DNA of 64,000 bases from BP-133 sp040756995 (lineage in GTDB: Bacteria; Actinomycetota; Acidimicrobiia; IMCC26256; BP-133). The position numbers were made by a program, and so were the translations under genes. This document shows, in pieces, positions 42,727 to 51,102 of the stretch (within the stretch, counting starts at the first letter, position 1; each line of letters begins with the position of its first letter). The DNA lies in assembly GCA_040756995.1 (NCBI GenBank), contig JBFLYK010000028.1, positions 1 through 64,000 on the forward strand, read 5' to 3'. The notes under the pieces were generated by a model. That model did no database searches, was not told the origin of the DNA, and saw only the letters and a program-made list of their open reading frames with translations.

Positions 42727-43410
42727 TCACAGAACAGTGGCCAAGCGTTCGGCGTCCACCGCCGACTCGGAGACGAAGCGGCCCTTCTCGAGCACGAGCC
42801 GCCGGCTCGACGCGGCGGCCGTGGTGTGGACGTGGACCTCGTCGACGACGACGACGGCGAGGCCTTCGCCGCACAGCTTCTGCAGCGCTTCGGTCAGCGT
42901 CGCCACCACCAGGGGCGCCAGGCCCAGCGACAGCTCGTCGACCAGGAGCAACCGGGGACGGGACATCAGCGCCCGGCCCACGGCCAGCATCTGCTGTTCC
43001 CCGCCGGACAGTGATCCGGCCCGCTGCCCGGCGCGGCTCCCCAGGATGGGGAACAGTTCGTAGACCTTCTCCATCTCGCCGGCCAGCTCCCGTTTGGCCA
43101 GCGTGTTGGCGCCCGTCCGCAGGTTTTCCCGCACACTCAGGTTGGGGAAGATCCGCCGGCCCTCGGGCACCATGGCGACACCCCGGGCGATCCGGGCGAA
43201 CGTCGGCAGATGGGTGATGCGCTCGCCCCCGAAGAGGACCTCCCCGACCGTGACGTTGGTCACGCCCAGGATGGTCTTCAGCAGTGTGGAGCGGCCGGCA
43301 CCGTTGGCGCCCACCACCGTCAGCCATTCGCCGGCCTCGACGGTCAGATCGAGGTCGAACAGGACGGGAAGGCGGCCGTATCCGGCCCGGATCCCCCGCA
43401 GCTCAAGCAT
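42727..43410 (-). CDS. livF: LivF-type ABC ATPase with Walker A Lys-to-Arg (cassette 2)
   Basis: This 227-residue protein starts at ATG 43410, 8 bases before the LivMG stop. It has the LivF hallmarks VPEGRRIFPNLSVRENL, LSGGEQQMLAVGRAL and LLLVDELSLGLAP. Walker A reads GANGAGRST: the nucleotide-binding Lys is Arg40 (codon CGC). That change usually cripples ATP hydrolysis at that site. Given an otherwise normal protein it may form the degenerate half of an asymmetric ATPase pair with the LivG domain. Confidence 0.9.
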   Translation of the reverse strand: MLELRGIRAGYGRLPVLFDLDLTVEAGEWLTVVGANGAGRSTLLKTILGVTNVTVGEVLFGGERITHLPTFARIARGVAMVPEGRRIFPNLSVRENLRTGANTLAKRELAGEMEKVYELFPILGSRAGQRAGSLSGGEQQMLAVGRALMSRPRLLLVDELSLGLAPLVVATLTEALQKLCGEGLAVVVVDEVHVHTTAAASSRRLVLEKGRFVSESAVDAERLATVL

Positions 43411-45274
43411 CGGCACGAACCTCTTCCCTCGTGTAGTCCTCCCCCAGGTACACGGCCCGGACCTCGGCGTCGGCGGCGATCTCGTCGGGGGTGCCGGCGG
43501 CAATGATCTGCCCCCGGCTGAGGACGTAGACGAGGTCGCAGTTCTCCAGCACCGCCTTGACGTAGTGCTCCACCAGCAGCACGGTCAGCCCGAGGTCGTG
43601 CTCCAGCCGGCGGATCAGCGTGAACAGCGCCGCCGCTTCGGTGGCGTCGAGGCCGGCGGCCGGCTCGTCGAGGAGCAGCAGGCGAGGCCCGCTCATGAGG
43701 CTCCGGCCGATCTCGACCCGCCGCTGCGCCCCGAAGTCGAGGTTGCGGACGAGCTCGTCCCAGTCGCCGACGACGTCGAGGAGTTCGGCCACCGCCCGGG
43801 CCACCTCTTGCGCCTGCCGCTCCCCGCGGAGAGCCCGGGGGAGGCCGGCCACGGCCTCCACCACGTTGCCGGGGATCATGAGATAGGCACCGGCCAGCAG
43901 GTTCTCCCCGACGGTGAGGTCGAGGTTGACCCGGCTGGACTGGAACGTGCGGGAGAGACCGAGGGCGGCCCGGTCCCACGGCGGTTCCTGGCTGACGTCC
44001 TCGCCGAAGAGCAGGACGGTGCCGGCATCGGGCTTGCGGAGCCCGTTCAGCACATCGAACAGCGTCGACTTCCCGGCCCCGTTGGGGCCGATCAGACCGA
44101 CGAGCTGGCGGGCCGGGACTGTGAGCGACACGTCGTTCAGCGCCTGCAGGCCGCCGAAGGCGACCGAGATGCCATTGGCCACGAGCACGTCGCCGACGTC
44201 GGCCCGCTGCGGCAGGTACTCCTCGAGCACCTCCAGCGCCCGGGTATAGGCGTCATGCCGGTCGTTCTCGTCGGCCGCCCCCATGTCGCCCGCTTCCCGC
44301 AGGTCGATGGCCTGACGTCGGGCCCGGCTGGTCTTGAAGTTGTGGAGCTGCTCCAGGACGAGCCCGCTCACCCCGGTGGGCCCGACCAGCGTTCCGGTCA
44401 GCAGACCCACGGCGCCGAGCATCAGCGGGGAGATGTGGAAGGCCTCCAGCGCCTGCGGGGTCACGGCGAAGGCCATCGCCACCACCGTGACCGCCAGCAG
44501 CGAGCGGAAGCCGGCCATGACCGGGATGGCCAGATAGATCAGCGAGAAGATGGCCAGGTAACTGATGTAGCTGGGCGGCGTCGGGTACAGGGGGGCGGTG
44601 ACGACGCCGGCCAACCCGGCGAAGAAACCGGCCAGGGCGAAGGCGAAGATCTTGGCCCGCCACGGCGACACGCCCACGGCCGAGGCGGCCTGGCGGTCGG
44701 TTCCGGCCAGCATCAGCCCCCGGCCGAAGCGGGAGGCCCGCAGCCGGGCGAGGAACACCAGCACGAGACCCAGCACGGCGAGGACGAACAGGAAGTAGGC
44801 CCGGTCGGAGTCGAGGTCGACGCCGAGCAGCGACGGCCGGGGAATGGGGTTCTCGGGGTCCGTCTCGATCAGCGTGATGTTGGAGAAGAACGTCTTCTCG
44901 ATGGTGACCTGCAGCGCCAGGGTCAGGATGATGATGTAGATCCCCGACAGCCGGGCCGTAGCCAGGGAGACGAGCAGCGACATCCCGACGGCCACACCGA
45001 TGCCGAGGCCGGCGGCGGCCAGGTACGGCCAGCCCCAGCCGTCGCCTCCCCGCATGGCGAACCCACACAGGTAGATGGCCGTGGCCGTGAGGCCGGCCTG
45101 GGCCAGGCTCACCTCCCGGGCCCAGCCCGTCAGGACGAGCAGGCCGAGGGTGGAGATGGCCAGCACGAGCCCCGTGGTGACCGTGAAGAGCCAGTACTGG
45201 GGAGCGGTGAACGCCCACAGGCCGACCGCGGCCGCCCCGAGGGCGCCGGCAACCCAGCGTTGCTTGCCGATCAC
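43403..45274 (-). CDS. Fused LivM permease - LivG ATPase (cassette 2)
   Basis: This 623-residue protein starts at a GTG overlapping the livH stop (GTGA). LivM half: ~1-320, with LGLLVLTGWAREVSLAQAGL. LivG half: ~375-623, with Walker A GPNGAGKST, FQSSRVNLDLTVGENLL and Walker B LLLLDEPAAGLD. The signature is LDFGAQRRVEI, so the Ser of LSYGQQR is Asp. It mirrors the fusion at 2293-4188. Confidence 0.92.
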   Translation of the reverse strand: MIGKQRWVAGALGAAAVGLWAFTAPQYWLFTVTTGLVLAISTLGLLVLTGWAREVSLAQAGLTATAIYLCGFAMRGGDGWGWPYLAAAGLGIGVAVGMSLLVSLATARLSGIYIIILTLALQVTIEKTFFSNITLIETDPENPIPRPSLLGVDLDSDRAYFLFVLAVLGLVLVFLARLRASRFGRGLMLAGTDRQAASAVGVSPWRAKIFAFALAGFFAGLAGVVTAPLYPTPPSYISYLAIFSLIYLAIPVMAGFRSLLAVTVVAMAFAVTPQALEAFHISPLMLGAVGLLTGTLVGPTGVSGLVLEQLHNFKTSRARRQAIDLREAGDMGAADENDRHDAYTRALEVLEEYLPQRADVGDVLVANGISVAFGGLQALNDVSLTVPARQLVGLIGPNGAGKSTLFDVLNGLRKPDAGTVLLFGEDVSQEPPWDRAALGLSRTFQSSRVNLDLTVGENLLAGAYLMIPGNVVEAVAGLPRALRGERQAQEVARAVAELLDVVGDWDELVRNLDFGAQRRVEIGRSLMSGPRLLLLDEPAAGLDATEAAALFTLIRRLEHDLGLTVLLVEHYVKAVLENCDLVYVLSRGQIIAAGTPDEIAADAEVRAVYLGEDYTREEVRADA

Positions 45275-46230
45275 AGACTCTCGACCTCCAGCACCTTGAT
45301 CGGCCGCAGCCGGTTGATGAGCAGGACCAGCCCGAAGAGGGCGGCCATGATGGTGACTTCCTGACTCCCGATGGACATCTGGCCGAAGACCCCGGCGGTC
45401 AGCAGGGCTTCGCCGACGCCGAGGAGCACGCAGCCCACCAGGGCCAGAGTGAAGCTGGTGAGCCCGCCGAGGACGGAGACCGTCAGGGCCCGCAGGAACA
45501 CCGTGAGCAGCTCGGGCACGAGCATGCCCACCGTCGCCGTGACCAGCGCCCCGGCGAAGGCGGCCAGGGCCCCGGCGAAGGCGTAGACACCGGCCCCGAC
45601 CTTGGTGAGCGGAACACCCACGAACCGGGCGGCCTCGACGTCGTCGGCGACGGCCCGGATGTTCACTCCCGTCTGCGTGCGCATCAGCACGAAGCCGAGA
45701 GCGGCGATGATTCCGACGAGGATCAGCAGCGTGGCGACCTGGTGCCTCGTGATGACGCCACCGAAGATCCGGTGGACCTCGTTGCCGAAGATGCTCGGGA
45801 CACGGGTGCTCTGGGGCTCGATCAGCGTCGACGTGATGGCGATCAACCCCAGCAACCAGGCCAGCGAGTAGACGGTGAGGTTGAGCCGGGGCCAGTTGCC
45901 CATCCGCTTCCCGGTCACGGTCAGCCCGTAGGCCAGGCCGATCAGCGTGCCGAGCGCCACCACCAGGATGAGGCCGGGCCACTCGCCCATGCGGACCTGG
46001 GAGGCGTCGGGGGCGAAGTTGCCGGTCTCCCCCGAGTCGTAGGTCAGCCACCAGTAGAAGTGAGCGGCGAAGACGGCGATGCCGCCGTGGATGAACCCGA
46101 TGGTGCGGCTGACCCGGTAGGTCAGCACCAGGGAGACGGCCAACAGGCCGTACAGGCCGGCGGCGGCCACACCCAGCGCCACGGCCGGACCGACCAGTTG
46201 GGTATGGAATTCCAGAGCAAGCGGGCTCAT
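45271..46230 (-). CDS. livH: LivH-type ABC transporter permease (cassette 2)
   Basis: This 319-residue membrane protein has about eight helices. GLYGLLAVSLVLTYRVSRTIGF corresponds to the LivH N-terminal block, and RAVADDVEAARFVGVPLTKVG to the cytoplasmic EAA-like loop. The start ATG has GAAGGTGA upstream. It is separated from its binding-protein gene by a hairpin-containing gap, unlike cassette 1 where the two genes overlap. Confidence 0.93.
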   Translation of the reverse strand: MSPLALEFHTQLVGPAVALGVAAAGLYGLLAVSLVLTYRVSRTIGFIHGGIAVFAAHFYWWLTYDSGETGNFAPDASQVRMGEWPGLILVVALGTLIGLAYGLTVTGKRMGNWPRLNLTVYSLAWLLGLIAITSTLIEPQSTRVPSIFGNEVHRIFGGVITRHQVATLLILVGIIAALGFVLMRTQTGVNIRAVADDVEAARFVGVPLTKVGAGVYAFAGALAAFAGALVTATVGMLVPELLTVFLRALTVSVLGGLTSFTLALVGCVLLGVGEALLTAGVFGQMSIGSQEVTIMAALFGLVLLINRLRPIKVLEVESL

Positions 46231-46282
46231 CGGGTCACCTTCGTGCGCGTGGAGTCAGACACAGACGGGATGCGAGAGGCCG

Positions 46283-46324
46283 GGTGGATCCGACCCGCCC
46301 AGGGAGGGGCGGGTCGGATCCACC
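46283..46324 (-). terminator. Perfect 18-bp hairpin between livK2 and livH2
   Basis: GGTGGATCCGACCCGCCC and its exact complement flank a 6-base loop (46301-46306), just after the livK2 stop. There is no T-run on the minus-strand side, so it may be a leaky terminator or an RNA-stabilising processing hairpin. Such elements commonly raise binding-protein output relative to membrane subunits. Confidence 0.75.
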
Positions 46325-46334
46325 ACCGGGCGGG

Positions 46335-47930
46335 CTAGTTGTCCGGCGGAGGAGCGGTGATGACGAACTGACCCGGGTCGGGGATCCAACCCCTGGTCTT
46401 GCCGTCGTCGCCGGACTGCGTCTCCGTGCTGACGTACTTGTAGACGTACTCCTTGGTGTTGACCGTGTTCTCCCCGTAGCGCTTCCCGGGTTCCCACATC
46501 ACGGCCTGACCGAGGCCCGGCCCCGTCTCCCAGCGCTGGCTGTTCATGCACTGCATCAGCGCGGGACGGGTCAGGTTCGGGCCGATCCGCTTCATGCACT
46601 CGATCATGGCCTGCGTCCCGAACCACTGCCCCTGGAGGACGTGGTGCGACAGGCCCTTGTTGTTGGGCACGTACTTCCGCTGCCAGGCGATGTGGTCAGG
46701 GCCCCACAGCAGGTAGGTCGTGTTGTTCCAGTAGCCCTTCTTGGCCGGGTAGTCGCCGATGATCCCGCCGAGCGGCTCGATCGTCTTGTGGTTGGCGACC
46801 ATTCCCATGGGAGGCCAGTAGTCCTGCTGGTGGGCGTCGATCATGAACCGGGCGCCGACGAAGGCGTCGATCGAGTAGTCGAAGATGAAGTCAGGGTTGG
46901 CGGCCCGGGCGGCGATGATGTCGCCCGACATGTCCGGCGTGCCGGAGCGGTAGGTGCGCTTGAAGACCTGCTTGGCGCCGGCCTTGTTCATGTGCTTTTC
47001 GACGTTGGCGCAGGCGGCCTGGGAGTCGGGGATGTTCAGGCACAGGACGCCGTAGGTCTTCGGCTTCTTGGTGTTGGCGGCCCAGATAGCCGTGGCCGCT
47101 CCCTCCTGGCGCATGTCCATATGGATCGGGAACGAGTACTCGTTCTGCCACTCCACCTGGTAGAGGCTGCAGGGCGAGAAGGCGGGGATCTGGTCCCGCT
47201 TGAGGTCGGCCTGGTACTGGTCCTCGCTGAGGCTGCACCCGGCACTCATGGCGAAGATCTTGTCCTGCTCGACGAGCTTCTTGTAACAGGCCCGGGTCCG
47301 GGCGGGGTCACCCGGTCCGTCGTCGCAGTCGATGTACGTGAGCTTCCGGCCGTAGATGCCGCCGTTGTCGTTCACGATCTTGAACAGGACACGCTGTTCC
47401 CGGGTGATCGGCTCCCAGACCTGCTCGGCCAGGCCGAGCCAGCCGTACATCATGATCCCGCCGAACTTGACCTCGTCGGCGGTCACGCCCCGGTCGGTGG
47501 CACCGCCGTTGCCCTCCTTGGGGGCGGGAGCCGGCGTCGGCACCGCGGGGACGGACGACGGGCCGCCGGGGGTGGGAGCCGCCGACGACTTGGCCGCCGG
47601 TGAGGACGGGCTCCCCGCGGCCGGGGCCTGGCCCGCCGCGGCCGCCGTCTTGGACGCCGCGCCCGTGGCGCCCTTGGCCGACGGCGAAGCGTGACCGCCG
47701 GACGGCGCGGCCGCCGTGGCCGCGGTCGCGTCAGCCGCCGGAGCGGCCGCCTGGTCCGCCGCCGGGGTCTCCGGGGCCGGTTGCGCCGTCTCCGGAGCCG
47801 GTGCGGCCGCCTGGGACTGCTCCGGCGTGGCCGGCCGAGCATTGCTGCTCTTGTCCTTGTCCGAACCGCCGCAGGCCCCCAACAACAAGGTGGCCGCGGC
47901 CGCTAGAGCGACGATCCTCGTACTTCGCAT
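46335..47930 (-). CDS. Liv-type ABC transporter substrate-binding lipoprotein (cassette 2)
   Basis: The start is ATG 47930, with AAGGAG 8 bases upstream; a longer frame upstream is rejected. The 531-residue lipoprotein has RIVALAAAATLLLGAC with the lipobox Cys. A ~105-residue Ala/Pro/Ser-rich stalk and a Peripla_BP_6 domain (GNGGATDRGVTADEVKFGG onward) follow. Many cysteines (CDDGPG, RACYKK, SAGCSLSE, SPCSLY, LCLNIPDSQAACAN) suggest disulfides. It is paralogous to the truncated protein at the left edge. The promoter side carries a TAC...TGGAGAG element shared with the monooxygenase region. Ligand unknown. Confidence 0.93.
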   Translation of the reverse strand: MRSTRIVALAAAATLLLGACGGSDKDKSSNARPATPEQSQAAAPAPETAQPAPETPAADQAAAPAADATAATAAAPSGGHASPSAKGATGAASKTAAAAGQAPAAGSPSSPAAKSSAAPTPGGPSSVPAVPTPAPAPKEGNGGATDRGVTADEVKFGGIMMYGWLGLAEQVWEPITREQRVLFKIVNDNGGIYGRKLTYIDCDDGPGDPARTRACYKKLVEQDKIFAMSAGCSLSEDQYQADLKRDQIPAFSPCSLYQVEWQNEYSFPIHMDMRQEGAATAIWAANTKKPKTYGVLCLNIPDSQAACANVEKHMNKAGAKQVFKRTYRSGTPDMSGDIIAARAANPDFIFDYSIDAFVGARFMIDAHQQDYWPPMGMVANHKTIEPLGGIIGDYPAKKGYWNNTTYLLWGPDHIAWQRKYVPNNKGLSHHVLQGQWFGTQAMIECMKRIGPNLTRPALMQCMNSQRWETGPGLGQAVMWEPGKRYGENTVNTKEYVYKYVSTETQSGDDGKTRGWIPDPGQFVITAPPPDN

Positions 47931-48089
47931 ATGTTCACTCCTTACTGCGGTCTCCGTGGAGGCTGCGTCTCGTCGTGTGTTTGCGAGGGCTGGCCGCAGC
48001 GCCGACCATGGACCAGCAGGGAACGCGGGTATCGCGCTCTCGAGTACCCCCCTCCCTGCACCGAATGTCGCATTCGGGCGGGTCCGCCG

Positions 48090-48110
48090 GTACACCCAGG
48101 TGGAGAGTTC
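48090..48110 (-). promoter_or_regulatory. Shared regulatory motif upstream of livK2
   Basis: GTACACCCAGGTGGAGAG (48090-48107), followed by TTC, matches the element at 30075-30095 at most positions. It lies in the 204-base gap between the acyl-CoA dehydrogenase stop and the livK2 start. The rest of that gap has no obvious gene. It may bind the response regulator encoded at 53720-54400. Confidence 0.5.
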
Positions 48111-48134
48111 CAAGTGGGTGGTCTCGGCGGTTGT

Positions 48135-49280
48135 TCAGGGAGCGAACTCGGTGCCGAGGATCCGGCGGGCCACGACGAGCTGGGCGATCTGGGCCGTGCC
48201 GTCGCCGAGCTCCAGGCCGATGATGTCCCGGAGGCGCTGGCCGTGGGCCAGCTCGGAGCTGTACCCGGCGTGACCGCTGGTCAGCAGGGCCTGGTGGGCG
48301 GCCTCGACCGACACCACCGGCGCCCACCACTTCACCATGGCCGCCTCTTCGGCGTGGGCCAGGCCGGCGTCCTTCCGCCACAACGCCTCGTAGGCCAGCA
48401 GGCGGGCGGTGTGCACCTTCGTCTGGCATTCGACCAGGGGGAAGGCCACGCCCTGGTAGGCGCCGATCGGCCGGCCCATCGACCGCCGGTCGCGGGCCCA
48501 CTGCCACGCCTCGTCGAGGGAGGCCTGGGCGCAGCCGATGCACATGAGGGCGATCAGCGCCCGGGAGAAGTCGAAGCCCTGCATGACCCGCACGAAACCT
48601 TCGCCCTCCCCGCCCACCAGGGAACCGCCTGGGGCCGGATGGCCGTCGAAGATCAGCGATGCCCGTCCGGCGCTGCGGCCGCCGAGGTCTTCGAACCCCG
48701 TCCGCTGCAGGTACCGGTCGTCGAGCGTGACGTAGAAGGCGCTGACCCCCCGGGCTCCGTCTCCACCCGTCCGGGCGAAGACCAGCGCCGTGTCGGCGTG
48801 GAGCCCGAGGGTGATGGAGGTCTTCTCCCCCACGAGGCGCCAGCCGTCGCCGTCGCGCTCCGCCCGCATCCGGAGGTGGGCGGCGTCCGAGCCGTGATCC
48901 GGTTCGGTGAGCGCCAGGGCGCAGACGGCCTCCCCGGAGGCGATGGGGGGCAGGAAACGGTCCCGCTGGTCGTCGTCGCAGGCGTGGTTCAGGACGTCGC
49001 CGACCAGCGACGCCAGCAGCAGGACGTAGGCGGTGTTGAAGTCGGCGGCGGCGATCTCCTCGTGGGCGATGCCGGTCGTGACGCAGTCGGCCGCTCCGCC
49101 GCCGTAGGCCTCGGGGATCCGCAGCCCCAGCAGCCCCATGGCCGCCAGCTGGTCGACGACCTCCCGGCGGAAGCGGGCCAGGCGGTCGTCCTCGATGTAG
49201 TGGGGGGCCAGCTCGTTGGCGGCGAATTTGCGGAGCTCGGACCGCAACGCCTCCTGTTCGTCGCTGAAGTCGAACCGCAC
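48135..49280 (-). CDS. Acyl-CoA dehydrogenase family protein
   Basis: This 381-residue protein has the family layout. The N-terminal helical domain contains SDEQEALRSELRKFA. The middle strand region has ALTEPDHGSDAA. The C-domain has YQGVAFPLVECQTKVHTARL and SGHAGYSSELAHGQRLRDI. The C-terminal motif normally carrying the catalytic Glu (EGT) reads LELGDGTAQI, with Asp at that position, so activity may be altered. It follows the second SDIMO and the SCP2-like gene by 6 bases and may process its oxidised product as a CoA ester. Confidence 0.9.
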   Translation of the reverse strand: MRFDFSDEQEALRSELRKFAANELAPHYIEDDRLARFRREVVDQLAAMGLLGLRIPEAYGGGAADCVTTGIAHEEIAAADFNTAYVLLLASLVGDVLNHACDDDQRDRFLPPIASGEAVCALALTEPDHGSDAAHLRMRAERDGDGWRLVGEKTSITLGLHADTALVFARTGGDGARGVSAFYVTLDDRYLQRTGFEDLGGRSAGRASLIFDGHPAPGGSLVGGEGEGFVRVMQGFDFSRALIALMCIGCAQASLDEAWQWARDRRSMGRPIGAYQGVAFPLVECQTKVHTARLLAYEALWRKDAGLAHAEEAAMVKWWAPVVSVEAAHQALLTSGHAGYSSELAHGQRLRDIIGLELGDGTAQIAQLVVARRILGTEFAP

Positions 49281-49286
49281 CGGGCC

Positions 49287-49718
49287 TCAGCCCTCCTCGT
49301 CGGGGCTGGCCACGAAACAGAGGAAGCCGTACAGCGCCGGGAGGTGGCGGACGAGGCCGCGGATGCGCAGCCGGCCGGTGGCCAGCTTCTTGAGGACCGA
49401 CCGCCCGTTGTCGTCCCAGACCACCGGGAGACCGCGCCAGCCCACCTTGAACATCGTGAACTGCACGAAGGTGGCGTTGTCGCACTCGACGGCCAGGTCG
49501 GCCCTGCCCGACCGGCCCCTCTCCACCGTGGCGTCCCCGTTCCGGAACGTCACGCTGGCTGACTGACCCACATCGGTCACATGGGCCGACAGCACGAAGT
49601 CGAGCCGGTCGAAGATGCGCTTCTTCTCCGGTTCTTCGAGCTTCTCGTCGACCACCCGGGCCAGCAGGCGCGCCACGCCGTTGAGTTCCCCCACCGTTGT
49701 CACCATGCCCGCAGTCAT
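49287..49718 (-). CDS. SCP2-like protein of the second monooxygenase operon
   Basis: This 143-residue protein has SVTFRNGDATVERGRSGRAD, then LAVECDNATFVQFTMFKVG and SVLKKLATGRLRIRGLVRHL. The K-x-x-x-G-x-L-x-I-x-G arrangement is SCP2-like. It is the third such protein in the window, all tied to hydrocarbon modules. It starts 51 bases after the reductase stop; the gap has a small CCCACC-CCCA-GGTGGG hairpin. Ligand unknown. Confidence 0.75.
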   Translation of the reverse strand: MTAGMVTTVGELNGVARLLARVVDEKLEEPEKKRIFDRLDFVLSAHVTDVGQSASVTFRNGDATVERGRSGRADLAVECDNATFVQFTMFKVGWRGLPVVWDDNGRSVLKKLATGRLRIRGLVRHLPALYGFLCFVASPDEEG

Positions 49719-49769
49719 AACCCGCCGGGCGCGGGCGCCCCACCCCCAGGTGGGTGAGCCGTCGCCGGC

Positions 49770-50795
49770 TCAGGTGGCCACGGAATAGAACGGTTCGGAG
49801 AACAGGCGCCGCTCAGGCAGGCCTTTGGCGGTCAGCAGCGCTTCGGTGGCGTCGCACAGCGCCACCGAGCCGGCGACGTAGGCGTCGTGGCCCGAGGCGT
49901 CCGGCACGTCCCGGGCGATGCGACGGATGATCGGCCCCAGCCGGAGCAGCGCCGATCGCTGGGTTTCGAGTTCCACGATCACCAGTTCGAAGCCGGGAAG
50001 GTCGGCAGCGATGCCGTCGAGCTCGTCGGCCAGGGGCAGGACAGGGCTCCGGGTGCCGTAGTACAGGCGCACCGGTGGTGCGCCGCCGGTGGCCCGCAGC
50101 TCGCGCAGGATCGCCAGCAGCGGACCGAGGCCGGCTCCGGTGGCAGCCATCAGCACCGGGCGCTCGGCCGGGCGGTGGTAGAGGCGGCCGAACGGGCCGA
50201 GCACGGTGACAGGCTCGGCGGCGGTGATCGTGAGGGCGTCGAGGACCCGGCGGTGAGCGGAGTCGATCAGGAAGGTGAGGTCGCCGGACGGGTCGGGCGG
50301 GTGGGTCATGGAGTACGAGCGACGTTCACCGGTGCCGGGTAGGCCGATCTCGACGTACTGACCGGCCCGGTAGGAGAGAGCTCCCTCGGGGCGAAGGCGC
50401 AGCTCGAAGAGATCGGCCGACGCCGGGGCGAGCGACACGACCCGGGCCGTCCGTTCCTGCGGCGGGATGAGGACGCAGCCGTCGGGGGCCGGCTGTTCGC
50501 CGAAGGGGGAGATCACCAGCGGGCTGCGGGCGTAGGTGGAGCAGAGCAGGACGCCGCCCTCCTCCAGTTCCCGGTCGGAAAAGGCGTAGGGGGAGGCGCC
50601 GCGGGTCACGACGTCGCCTTCGATCACCAGGTATTTGCAGCTGGTGCACTTCCCGTGCCGGCAGCCGTAGCGGAGGTCGATCCCCTGGCGGAGGCCGGCG
50701 GTGAGCACGTCCTCGTCCTCTTCGACGAGAAACACCCGGTCCCCCGGCAGGAGCCGAACGGGATAGAGACCGACCGCTTCAGCGACCGGGCCCAT
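49770..50795 (-). CDS. Reductase of the second soluble diiron monooxygenase
   Basis: This 341-residue protein has an N-terminal 2Fe-2S domain with C45, C50, C53 and C85 (CRHGKCTSCK, LLCSTY). The FAD domain has RRSYSMTHPP and the NAD domain has MAATGAGLGPLLAIL. It is the same architecture as the reductase at 25942-26979. It begins 17 bases inside the effector-protein gene. Electron donor to the hydroxylase at 51103-53705. Confidence 0.92.
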   Translation of the reverse strand: MGPVAEAVGLYPVRLLPGDRVFLVEEDEDVLTAGLRQGIDLRYGCRHGKCTSCKYLVIEGDVVTRGASPYAFSDRELEEGGVLLCSTYARSPLVISPFGEQPAPDGCVLIPPQERTARVVSLAPASADLFELRLRPEGALSYRAGQYVEIGLPGTGERRSYSMTHPPDPSGDLTFLIDSAHRRVLDALTITAAEPVTVLGPFGRLYHRPAERPVLMAATGAGLGPLLAILRELRATGGAPPVRLYYGTRSPVLPLADELDGIAADLPGFELVIVELETQRSALLRLGPIIRRIARDVPDASGHDAYVAGSVALCDATEALLTAKGLPERRLFSEPFYSVAT

Positions 50796-51099
50796 CGGTC
50801 TTCCCGTTCGGCGATTCCCCGTTCGGCGCTACGGGGGAGATCACGAGGACCGTGTCGTCGACGTCGATCTGACCGAAGTAGGCCGACAGCGTGACGAGGA
50901 ACGACGACATCGCCAGATCCCGGCCGAGGTAGGCGGAGACCTCGCGCAGATCGATGCGGATGTCCCGGGTGGTCATGACCCGGAAGTAGGTGACATGGTC
51001 CTCGACCCGGATGTCCGCCGACTGGTCGAGCAGGTGATTGATGGTGGCATCGGCTTCGTCGCTCTTCATCAGGCAGATGCCCACGTTTCCGGTCGTCAC
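50779..51099 (-). CDS. Effector/coupling protein of the second diiron monooxygenase
   Basis: This 106-residue MmoB/DmpM-like protein has GICLMKSDEADATINHLLDQ, a central RIDLREVSAYLGRDLAM and a C-terminal FLVTLSAYFGQIDVDDTVLVIS. It is shorter than the protein at 26976. It has no cofactor site; it should bind the alpha subunit. It lies 3 bases after the beta gene. Confidence 0.85.
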   Translation of the reverse strand: MTTGNVGICLMKSDEADATINHLLDQSADIRVEDHVTYFRVMTTRDIRIDLREVSAYLGRDLAMSSFLVTLSAYFGQIDVDDTVLVISPVAPNGESPNGKTDGPGR

Positions 51100-51102
51100 C
51101 GT

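Noticed and set aside
43094..45364. A 756-codon plus-strand frame antisense to the liv genes
   Set aside because: The minus-strand LivF and LivM-LivG proteins there are unambiguous; the plus-strand product is low complexity.
47931..48113. N-terminal extension of the cassette 2 binding protein
   Set aside because: The lipoprotein signal begins at ATG 47930 with a strong AAGGAG; the extension would bury the lipobox and cross the regulatory motif.
49739..49754. CCCACC-CCCA-GGTGGG hairpin as a terminator between the reductase and SCP2-like genes
   Set aside because: The stem is only 6 bp with no T-run; at most an attenuating or processing element.
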